From NCBI GenBank assembly GCA_964540575.1, contig CAZINI010000010.1, positions 1-64,000 of the forward strand: 64,000 bases of DNA. The letters run 5' to 3'. The stretch is from UMGS1889 sp964540575 (GTDB lineage Bacteria > Bacillota > Clostridia > Oscillospirales > Ruminococcaceae). The position numbers were made by a program, and so were the translations under genes. Positions 25,138 to 31,765 of the stretch are shown piece by piece. The notes below the pieces were generated by a model. The model had not been told where the DNA came from. It searched no databases and saw only the letters and a program-made list of their open reading frames with translations. Numbering within the stretch: the stretch's first letter is position 1; each line of letters starts with the position of its first letter.

Positions 25138-25899
25138 ATGGCTTTTTTGGAAAAGTTTGACTTGCTTGACGATGATTTGAAATTACAGTATAATTCCCCG
25201 GTGGGGAATTGCAATGCCGAGAATGGAGGTACGAAAAAGATGAAAGAACACAATGATTATTTTACGGAAGAAAAGTACAAAGAGATGTATGAATTGGCAA
25301 ACAAGAGGGTAGATGGGCTTCGTGCTATGGCTGAGAATATTATCTCGGGTGATAAAAAAATAATAGTTGATATAAAGACTACAAATTGGATGTTTAGCGG
25401 GACAGTTGCACCTAAAGCCGAGCTCCTGTGGCTGACGATAATTGATACCGACGGAAATGTGCTGTATGACAGTGCATTGGCACCACATGAATATGAATTT
25501 AATCAGGATTTCAGGAGATTATCCAAAAGAACAGGAATAGATTTTGACCGGCTGTCAAGTGCTCCGACGTTGAGAAATCAGCTCTATAAGATAAATGAGA
25601 TACTACTTTCTGCAAAAGCTATTATAGGATACTCTGTTGGGAAGATTATGGGGTATCTCAGACAGTCGGGCTGTGTGTGGCGTTCCGATTGTGAGCTTGG
25701 TAGTCTGGATAAAGCGTTTGAGGATACTATCGCCGAAATTACAGATAAAAGAAATGCCACACTTGAAGAATGTGCGGCATTTTGGGAATATGAATGGCAG
25801 AATGAAGGAACCGAACACAGTACACTTGATAACTGCCGTGCGATCCTGCATTGCTATAACAGAATGATCGAGGAGAGATTTGAACTTGACGACTATTGA
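25138..25899 (+). CDS. Degenerate DnaQ-like exonuclease
   Basis: A 253-residue relative of the exonuclease at 19720, but with altered active-site motifs: VDIKTTN replaces the DTETTG motif (Glu to Lys), the second motif reads GYSVGKIMGYL without its Asp, and only an HSTLDNC variant of the last motif remains. It is therefore probably catalytically dead. Its N-terminus includes an in-frame palindrome (NSPVGN, res ~19-24). A strong GGAGG followed by an ATG at 25240 offers an alternative start after the palindrome (220 residues), leaving the upstream 34 codons as a possible leader peptide. Confidence 0.7.
   Translation: MAFLEKFDLLDDDLKLQYNSPVGNCNAENGGTKKMKEHNDYFTEEKYKEMYELANKRVDGLRAMAENIISGDKKIIVDIKTTNWMFSGTVAPKAELLWLTIIDTDGNVLYDSALAPHEYEFNQDFRRLSKRTGIDFDRLSSAPTLRNQLYKINEILLSAKAIIGYSVGKIMGYLRQSGCVWRSDCELGSLDKAFEDTIAEITDKRNATLEECAAFWEYEWQNEGTEHSTLDNCRAILHCYNRMIEERFELDDY
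25193..25209. repeat. 17-bp palindrome, copy 5 (loop GGT, in frame)
   Basis: ATTCCCC-GGT-GGGGAAT inside the degenerate exonuclease gene, encoding NSPVGN. It lies 30 nt before a GGAGG/ATG alternative start at 25240. Confidence 0.9.
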
Positions 25900-25928
25900 C
25901 TGTTTCTTATCGAAAGAAAAAATCCACC

Positions 25929-26144
25929 TTATTCGCCCTTATCTTGTTTTTCGAGATATTGGTAGTATTCTTCCAAGCATTTCCATACATAGTTTTTGAG
26001 GACGGCTCCCGGGGTGGTCTTGTTGATGGCACACCACTTCTTGAAATCGTCCGCTTCCTCCGTCCTCATACGGCAGCTGACCGAACGCATATTTTCCTTG
26101 TCCCATTTGCGGGCGTATTGCTTTTGTTTTTCCGATACAGGCAT
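25929..26144 (-). CDS. Ribbon-helix-helix-like repressor
   Basis: A 71-residue protein with an RHH-like pattern: a short strand SVSCRMRTEEADDFKKW (res ~21-37), a turn with NKTTPGAVLKNYVW (41-54) and a second helix. It is the only minus-strand gene between 11.6 and 44.1 kb. The ATG has a strong AGGAGG upstream. Directly upstream are inverted repeats with CAACAGTATA half-sites, repeated inside the promoter of the divergent transfer operon, so it probably represses both itself and the operon. Confidence 0.65.
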   Translation of the reverse strand: MPVSEKQKQYARKWDKENMRSVSCRMRTEEADDFKKWCAINKTTPGAVLKNYVWKCLEEYYQYLEKQDKGE

Positions 26145-26158
26145 ATTATCAATCCTCC

Positions 26159-26194
26159 TATCAACAGTATATCACATATTTTATACTGTTGATA
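26159..26194. promoter_or_regulatory. Operator for the RHH repressor
   Basis: Perfect inverted repeat TATCAACAGTATA (26159-26171) and TATACTGTTGATA (26182-26194) with a 10-bp centre, immediately upstream of the repressor's ribosome binding site and covering its likely -10 region on the minus strand. Confidence 0.7.
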
Positions 26195-26242
26195 GTGACA
26201 TTGTGTACAAACTTGCTGTTAAAAGTTTGTTTATATTTACTA

Positions 26243-26271
26243 TTGCAAAATACTGTTGACAGTAGTATAAT
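26243..26271 (+). promoter_or_regulatory. Promoter of the partition/transfer operon with embedded operator
   Basis: TTGCAA (26243-26248), 17 bp, TATAAT (26266-26271). The spacer contains the palindrome TACTGT-TG-ACAGTA (26251-26264), the same half-site as the operator at 26159-26194. A protein bound here would exclude RNA polymerase. Confidence 0.7.
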
Positions 26272-26295
26272 GTTATTGTAAGGAAAAAACAAAAC

Positions 26296-26312
26296 ATTCC
26301 CCGATGGGGAAT
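26296..26312. repeat. 17-bp palindrome, copy 6 (loop GAT)
   Basis: ATTCCCC-GAT-GGGGAAT in the 5' leader made from the 26243-26271 promoter, ending 27 nt before the ATG at 26340. Confidence 0.9.
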
Positions 26313-26339
26313 TGAAATCATTCAGATGGAGGGGTAAAT

Positions 26340-26666
26340 ATGGCAGCAGTTATCTTGTTATTGCCAATCAAGCTTTTGGGAAAGGCTATGTGTCACATAG
26401 CCGCAGCGGTTTTCGGAGCGGCGGGTTTTCTGATAGCATTGGCGGGAGCACTAACTCAGCGTGTGGGAGCGTTTATCGGAGGATTATGTTTGCTGTCTGT
26501 GATAGCCGCACTCATATTCCAAGCAGGGACGTCATTTATGCTTGCTGCCGCTGCTGCCGGAGTTGCGTTGATTTTATCTCCCTTTATTGTTATTGCAATA
26601 GCGGGAGTTATGTATGCGATTAGAGAAGCACTGCTCAATATATCGGAAGAAATCGACTTATACTAA
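26340..26666 (+). CDS. Small multi-pass membrane protein (ICE-conserved type)
   Basis: A 108-residue, Ala/Gly-rich, very hydrophobic protein with about three or four membrane segments. It resembles small membrane proteins found at the start of ICE partition/transfer clusters (I recall the label CD1845 family, not checked). GGAGGGG precedes the ATG. It is first in the operon controlled by the promoter at 26243. Confidence 0.6.
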   Translation: MAAVILLLPIKLLGKAMCHIAAAVFGAAGFLIALAGALTQRVGAFIGGLCLLSVIAALIFQAGTSFMLAAAAAGVALILSPFIVIAIAGVMYAIREALLNISEEIDLY

Positions 26667-26675
26667 ACACCATTA

Positions 26676-26745
26676 GAATTATGGAGAAGAAATCGCTGCA
26701 AAATCTTGCATATATGGATTTTGTGGCGAGAGATTCCCATAATTC
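26676..26745 (+). ncRNA. Candidate structured RNA (nested three-stem hairpin)
   Basis: A 70-nt intergenic segment folds into one rod: outer stem GAATTATGG/CCATAATTC (26676-26684 with 26737-26745), middle stem TCGC/GCGA, inner stem CAAAATC/GATTTTG (26699-26705 with 26717-26723), TG/TG internal mismatch, asymmetric purine-rich internal loops and an 11-nt apical loop. It has no T-run, so it is not a terminator. It lies between the membrane gene and the 26787 gene. Could be a cis-regulatory RNA or a small RNA. Confidence 0.5.
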
Positions 26746-26786
26746 AATGAGTGTTTGGTATTATACCGTAACAGGAGGTAAATGTT

Positions 26787-27062
26787 ATGTCAGAAACACC
26801 GGAAGAAAAGCTCAAAGTGCTGCAAGCTTTTATGAATGCAAAGGCTGATTACGCTGCTCAGGAAGAGGAACGCAAACGGAGAAGGTCGGAGAATTTCAGG
26901 AAGGCAAGAGAGGAGCGGCAGAGAGAAGAAGCCCGTAAGGCAGCCGAGGAAGAATACCGCAGAACACACCCGTTGACCGAGGAAGAACGTGAGGAACGCC
27001 GACGGCAATACAAGGAGCTTCTTAAGTCGGTCAGCGGAAAGAATAAGAAAGGAGAAAACTGA
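26787..27062 (+). CDS. Charged coiled-coil protein, 91 aa
   Basis: Highly charged, Arg/Glu-rich helix throughout (EERKRRRSENFRKAREERQ and similar), predicted to be a single coiled coil. AGGAGG lies upstream of the ATG. It is the second gene of the partition cluster, ending 1 bp before the next start region. Function unknown. Confidence 0.55.
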   Translation: MSETPEEKLKVLQAFMNAKADYAAQEEERKRRRSENFRKAREERQREEARKAAEEEYRRTHPLTEEEREERRRQYKELLKSVSGKNKKGEN

Positions 27063-27063
27063 T

Positions 27064-27468
27064 ATGTTAAGAATTTCTGATGAAGCTTATGAGAGAGTAA
27101 GCGATATTATGGAGGATATTGGCTATTGCTGTGATACCGAGGACGATTATAACGAGTGGGAGGATATTGCAGCTTCTTCCATCGGCAGTTTTATGGACGA
27201 CCTTGACACGGAACAGTTCAAGATGACCTGTGAAGCTCTGAGGGAATACGTTGAGGATAAGTGCTATGCCGACAAGAATATGGCTATGGGCGTTAAGACG
27301 GCATTTGAGCGTTATCTCAGAGAACGTATTGACTATCTGGACGGTTATGTTATCCCCAATGTAAATATGCAACTTGGCGATGACGAGGATTTTGAGGATA
27401 CAAACACGGCAAGCTACAGAAAAGCTGTTGAAAAGCAGCTGGAGATAACACAGAATATGGATATGTGA
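27064..27468 (+). CDS. Hypothetical acidic protein, 134 aa
   Basis: The ATG at 27064 has AGAAAGGAGAAAA upstream. A strongly acidic, helical protein (IMEDIGYCCDTEDDYNEWEDI) with no recognised family, just before parA. Confidence 0.55.
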   Translation: MLRISDEAYERVSDIMEDIGYCCDTEDDYNEWEDIAASSIGSFMDDLDTEQFKMTCEALREYVEDKCYADKNMAMGVKTAFERYLRERIDYLDGYVIPNVNMQLGDDEDFEDTNTASYRKAVEKQLEITQNMDM

Positions 27469-27496
27469 GCTGATTGAATGAAGGGAGATAATTAAA

Positions 27497-28298
27497 ATGT
27501 CAAAAATAATCGCAATAGCAAATCAGAAGGGCGGAGTAGGAAAGACAACCACCGCCGTAAATCTCGGCACAGCTCTGGAGCTTTCCGGCAGCAAGGTTCT
27601 GCTTATCGACCTTGACCCGCAGGCGAATATGTCTGCATATCTCGGATACGAGGACGATGGGAAGGCTACTATGAGCGACCTTGTAATGACCACAGCAAAT
27701 AATTTTACTATGGGTGCTCAGAAGCGGACTATGCCCGCTATGGACGAATGTATCCGTTACAGCGAAACAAACAAGGTGCATTTTATCCCATCGGACATAG
27801 GGCTTGCATATGCAGATGCTTGTATGATGCAGGCAGCAACACGGGAGAGTGTACTGAAATTCATCCTGTCAGACAAGGCTGTGCAGGAATATGATTATAT
27901 AATCATCGATTGTCTGCCATCTCTCGGAATACTGCTCATCAATGCCCTAACTGCCGCAGACGGCGTTATCATTCCCGTTCAAACGCAGAAGTTTGCTCTT
28001 GACGGATTGGATATGCTCAGTGAGATATATTCACAGGTCAAGAATACAATAAACAGCAGGATTGATATTGTGGGTGTGCTCGCTACAATGGCGGATAATA
28101 CAAATATCAGCAGGACAGTCATTGAAAAGCTCACTGACCGTTACGGCGAGAAAATGTTCGGGACATGCATACATACATAAGTCGGTGGAAGCTGCCAACA
28201 GCTCGGAGCGTATGAAATCGCTGTGCCTTAATAAGACAAAGCTGGGAGAGGAATACAAGGCTCTTGCCGCAGAGGTTAGCAAACGAATGAAGAAATAA
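27497..28298 (+). pseudogene. parA: ParA-family partition ATPase, frameshifted by a CATA repeat
   Basis: Moves or positions the element's DNA with ParB. The deviant Walker A motif KGGVGKTT is at residues 11-18, the LIDLDPQANMS motif near 37-47 and IIIDCLPSLG near 135. The open frame stops at 28180 (227 residues) in FGTCIHT. If one of the tandem CATA units at about 28167-28178 is removed, the frame continues IHKSVEAANS... to 28298 and gives a normal 265-residue ParA with its conserved C-terminal helix. The short form lacks that helix. This is either inactivation or a slippable repeat that can restore the frame. Confidence 0.8.
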
Positions 28299-28314
28299 TT
28301 CCCCGGTGGGGAAT
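28298..28314. repeat. 17-bp palindrome, copy 7 (loop GGT)
   Basis: ATTCCCC-GGT-GGGGAAT overlapping the parA stop region and ending 18 nt before the parB ATG at 28333. Confidence 0.9.
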
Positions 28315-28332
28315 TCAAATGGAGGAAAAACA

Positions 28333-29298
28333 ATGAATTTCGATATAAACAGTATGCTCTCTGCTGCTCCGGCAGCATCGGGAACAACGGCGGTACAGGA
28401 ACTTCCCGTTGATATGCTTGTACCTTACGGCAGTCACCCGTTTACGCTTTACACAGGCGAACGTCTGGACGATATGGTGCAGAGCGTCAAGCAGAACGGC
28501 ATCCTTACGCCTATTCTCGTCCGTGAGCTGGACGGCAGATATGAGATTTTGGCGGGACACAACCGTACAAATGCTGCCAAGCTTGCAGGGCTTACAACTG
28601 TCCCTGCTATCGTGAAATCAAATCTCAGCGATGAAGAAGCCGATATGTATGTTATTGAAACCAATCTTATGCAGAGAGGTCTTAAAGAACTGAAAATATC
28701 CGAACAGGCAGCGGTAGTTGCTCTCCGTCATTCCAAAATGTTCGACGAGGATAAGCTTAATGCGATCCGTGAGGAGTTGTCCTCCATTGAAATGGGTACG
28801 GAAGAAGTCAAGCAGGACAGCAAGCTTGCAAGGGTAGGTGAGGAGTATGGGCTGTCGAAGAATACCATAGCACGGCTTATCCGTGTGAATAAGCTACTCA
28901 CCGCCTGCGATAAATACCGAACAGCGGTAGACACAACGAAGTTGTCTGTCAGAGCAGCAGTTGAACTGTCATATATCCCATCATCTGCACTTGAAGTGAT
29001 ATTTGAGAGATATAAGGACAGTATTGTCGTTGATGATCTCTGGGTTGACTCGGTAAAGATCGACCTGAAGCTTGCAGAGCAGCTGAGAGAGCTTTTCAAG
29101 AATTTCAGCGGTGGAAAAATGTCTGCGGAGCTTGTCCTTGATACTATGCAGAAATGCAGTGCACCGAGAAAGCCCAAAGCCAGAAAACTCAATTCCGATA
29201 TTTACAGCAAATATTTCGATGAAGATGAAAGCGATGATTATGTCAATAGCATAATCGATGAAGCTCTTAAACTGTATTTTCAGAACGAAAAAGATTAA
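28333..29298 (+). CDS. parB: ParB-family partition protein
   Basis: A 321-residue ParB/Spo0J-like protein. The N-terminal ParB/Sulfiredoxin-like domain spans residues ~20-110 with the GHNRTNAAKLAG motif at ~75, and a central helix-turn-helix domain follows (GEEYGLSKNTIARLIRV, ~174-190). It binds parS and loads ParA. The ATG at 28333 has GGAGGA upstream; the in-frame start at 28306 reads through the palindrome and is rejected. No parS site was identified by eye. Confidence 0.85.
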   Translation: MNFDINSMLSAAPAASGTTAVQELPVDMLVPYGSHPFTLYTGERLDDMVQSVKQNGILTPILVRELDGRYEILAGHNRTNAAKLAGLTTVPAIVKSNLSDEEADMYVIETNLMQRGLKELKISEQAAVVALRHSKMFDEDKLNAIREELSSIEMGTEEVKQDSKLARVGEEYGLSKNTIARLIRVNKLLTACDKYRTAVDTTKLSVRAAVELSYIPSSALEVIFERYKDSIVVDDLWVDSVKIDLKLAEQLRELFKNFSGGKMSAELVLDTMQKCSAPRKPKARKLNSDIYSKYFDEDESDDYVNSIIDEALKLYFQNEKD

Positions 29299-29311
29299 TT
29301 CCAATAAATAA

Positions 29312-29340
29312 TTGACATTTTCGTACTTATATGATATAAT
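29312..29340 (+). promoter_or_regulatory. Promoter of the first lipoprotein gene
   Basis: TTGACA (29312-29317), 17 bp, TATAAT (29335-29340): a full consensus promoter, allowing lipoprotein expression apart from the repressed partition operon. Confidence 0.85.
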
Positions 29341-29373
29341 TATGTCAAATTCAAAGTGAAAGGACTTGAAAAG

Positions 29374-30567
29374 ATGAAAATTCAAAAGATTTTAGCTCTT
29401 GTTTCGGCAGCGGGACTCTGCATAGCAATGACTTCCTGCGGCAAAAAAATCGTAAGCTATACCTGCGATGACTATATTGACGTTGAGGTAAGCGGCGTAA
29501 GCGGCAAGGCAACGGCTAGTGTTCGGTTTGACCGAGAGCTTATCGATAAGGTAAATATGGACGTGTTTCAAGGCAAGGCTGACGATATGCAGCTGGCACA
29601 GATTGAAGTTTATCTTAACTCTGCTGTGGATTATGATGTTGTCGGAGAAAAGGAGAAGCTTTCCAACGGAGATGTTATCAAGGTCGTTCTTTCGCCCGAC
29701 AATGAACGTCTAAAGGACATTGGGATAAGCTTTTCCGAAACAGAGTACACCTATACAGTAAGCGGACTTACCGAGCCTGTTACTCTGGATCTGTTCAAGG
29801 ACGTTGAGGTTACATTTGAAGGTATTTCTCCTCATTTGAAACCAATTGTAGAATATACCGGTTCAGATGAGTTCATCAAGGATAATGTTTCATACAGTAC
29901 AGATGCGTATGGATACAAAAATGGTGATACTCTCAAATTGAAAGCACGATATAATAAGCGTACATTCGATGAAAACAATTATATTGCCGCTGCTGATGAA
30001 AAAGAAATGCCTGTTGAGGGTAATCGTGAATATGCCCCTGCCGATTCGGATTTTGCGGAAGTAAGGAAATATCTTGATGATTATGCACACGGTCTGATGG
30101 AGAAGTCGGACAATCCATATGTGGTAGGCTATGAAAAGGACGCAAGGGCATTTCTTAAAGACGGATCTGCTTTTGAAAAGTGGAAGGTCACAAAATCAGA
30201 AATAACTCCGTTGAAGGCTGTTGTGTATAATTCAAAGCTCGGTGTTATTTACGGCGATGAAGCTGGTTGTTCATACAATCTTTTCTGGAAAATCAGTATG
30301 GAAATTGAGAAAACCGGTACCAGTCTTGGATATAGCGATACCGGATATGAAGTCGGGGATAAGGAAACGTCCGAAATATATTTCTGTACATATGTTAAAG
30401 AAATAATCCGTGAACCTGACGGTACACTTACTTTCGATGAAAAAGATGTAGGTATAATAACCTATTCCACCAGCTTCTGGCATAATTATGTAGGCTGCGA
30501 CCTTGACGAGGTAGTAGCGGCTAGAGATAAAGATATGAACAATTATGTAAAGACTGATTTGGGATAA
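29374..30567 (+). CDS. Lipoprotein of unknown function (397 aa)
   Basis: A signal peptide with a lipobox (IAMTSC, Cys at ~residue 22) directs it to the outer face of the membrane. After that come repeated beta-sandwich-like domains of about 90 residues (VDVEVSGVSGKATASVRF, then VTLDLFKDVEVTFEGISP). No enzyme motif is seen. The ATG at 29374 is preceded by AAAGGA; a GTG at 29356 is possible but lacks a site. It has its own strong promoter and terminator, suggesting a constitutive role, possibly exclusion, adhesion or immunity. Confidence 0.75.
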   Translation: MKIQKILALVSAAGLCIAMTSCGKKIVSYTCDDYIDVEVSGVSGKATASVRFDRELIDKVNMDVFQGKADDMQLAQIEVYLNSAVDYDVVGEKEKLSNGDVIKVVLSPDNERLKDIGISFSETEYTYTVSGLTEPVTLDLFKDVEVTFEGISPHLKPIVEYTGSDEFIKDNVSYSTDAYGYKNGDTLKLKARYNKRTFDENNYIAAADEKEMPVEGNREYAPADSDFAEVRKYLDDYAHGLMEKSDNPYVVGYEKDARAFLKDGSAFEKWKVTKSEITPLKAVVYNSKLGVIYGDEAGCSYNLFWKISMEIEKTGTSLGYSDTGYEVGDKETSEIYFCTYVKEIIREPDGTLTFDEKDVGIITYSTSFWHNYVGCDLDEVVAARDKDMNNYVKTDLG

Positions 30568-30592
30568 AATCCTAATGATAACAGAATAGTTT

Positions 30593-30627
30593 AAAGCCCC
30601 CAGAGTTTTCAGCTCCGGGGGCTTTTT
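30593..30627 (+). terminator. Terminator after the first lipoprotein gene
   Basis: GC-rich stem AAAGCCCCC / GGGGGCTTT with T-run. Confidence 0.9.
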
Positions 30628-30770
30628 GTTTTACAGGTAATGCTTTTTGCGGCATTAGTGTTTGATTATTTATCTCTGTAGTGTGAACTGCAATCATTAT
30701 ATATAATTCTTTTCAAAAAGTTAAGGTTTTATTAAAAAATGAACACGAAATGAATTTGAGTGTCGTTTTT

Positions 30771-30820
30771 AGTAACATTCAGATACATTCAGATACATTC
30801 AGTAACATTCAGTAACATTC
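30771..30820. repeat. Five 10-bp tandem repeats upstream of the second lipoprotein
   Basis: AGTAACATTC, AGATACATTC, AGATACATTC, AGTAACATTC, AGTAACATTC in exact 10-bp register, with a sixth degenerate unit AGATATACCT. One repeat per helical turn places all copies on one face of the DNA, typical for cooperative protein binding. They end about 50 bp before TATAAT at 30870-30875, which has no good -35, so an activator may be needed. The rest of the gap 30628-30904 shows nothing else. Confidence 0.7.
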
Positions 30821-30904
30821 AGATATACCTAGCCGAAATTTGACGAATTTTAGCATAAATCGAATATGGTATAATATAGTTATCAAATATAAGGAGCGGA
30901 TAAC

Positions 30905-31765
30905 TTGAAAATGCGTATATTATTGCCTGCATTAGCAGCTGTGTTAATGTCTGGATGTTTGGCTCAGAACAGTTACGAGAGTGAGCTATCACAGGAAGAA
31001 AAGGAGTTGAATGCAGTCAGCAAATGGTTCGAAAGTATGACCGATGAAGAAGAATTTTCCGATACAAAGGAATATCAGTATTATGCAAGAACGCTGGGAC
31101 TTGAAAAGGACGCATTTCTCACGGCGGATATGTGGGAAGTCTTTTACAGTCCCGAAATAAATATCAATCGGGATATTGATGAGAAAGCATACTATCTCAT
31201 ACGTCTTGATCCGAAAAAGCTTATTGATATTTATGCGGCGAATAACGAATGCACGGCAGATGAAATATGCAAGCGTTTGTCCCTTACTGCCGACCAGATC
31301 TACTATAATTTTGGATATACGGTATCTTCGTCGGATTATGCGAATAATCACGAGGACGGGAAAGCAACTTATTCACAGACAGAAGCGGAAATTTTCGGAG
31401 CTGATAACGGCGAGGATAGAAAGGTAGTTATGAGTACTCATCTCCTGACTGTTGATATTTCAGACGGGAATAGCGTTACATATTCCACCGAAGCAAAGGA
31501 ACTGAAAATACGGCAAAGAGATATGCTTCGAAGCACCACAAAGGAAACATATGATTACAGCAGTTATACCGATGAAGAGAAAAATCCCGCCTTTAAGGTA
31601 AACGGAATAGGTATCCGGCGAGTGCTGCCGCTATCCGTACCCAATGCCTTTAATGGTGCAGCAGATACGGATATAACGGTAATGATAAATCAATCTCCTT
31701 TTTCATACGGCTGCACAGATGCAGATAAAATAATATTTAAGACTGAAAGCGAGGTATCCGAATAA
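30905..31765 (+). CDS. Lipoprotein of unknown function (286 aa)
   Basis: The TTG start at 30905 is preferred because AAGGAG lies 8 nt upstream; the ATG at 30911 would be 14 nt away. The signal peptide ends in a lipobox (LMSGC, Cys at ~19). The mature part is acidic and has no recognised domain. It overlaps the following gene by one base (TAATG), so it is the first gene of the transfer (PcfB-VirD4) transcript. Confidence 0.7.
   Translation: MKMRILLPALAAVLMSGCLAQNSYESELSQEEKELNAVSKWFESMTDEEEFSDTKEYQYYARTLGLEKDAFLTADMWEVFYSPEININRDIDEKAYYLIRLDPKKLIDIYAANNECTADEICKRLSLTADQIYYNFGYTVSSSDYANNHEDGKATYSQTEAEIFGADNGEDRKVVMSTHLLTVDISDGNSVTYSTEAKELKIRQRDMLRSTTKETYDYSSYTDEEKNPAFKVNGIGIRRVLPLSVPNAFNGAADTDITVMINQSPFSYGCTDADKIIFKTESEVSE

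Noticed and set aside
28062..28298. Separate small gene downstream of parA
   Set aside because: Its C-terminal half continues the ParA C-terminus in another frame, and its start lies inside parA without a ribosome binding site.
29374..31765. Two lipoproteins as substrate-binding proteins of an ABC transporter
   Set aside because: No permease or ATPase gene is adjacent, and no solute-binding protein motif is visible.
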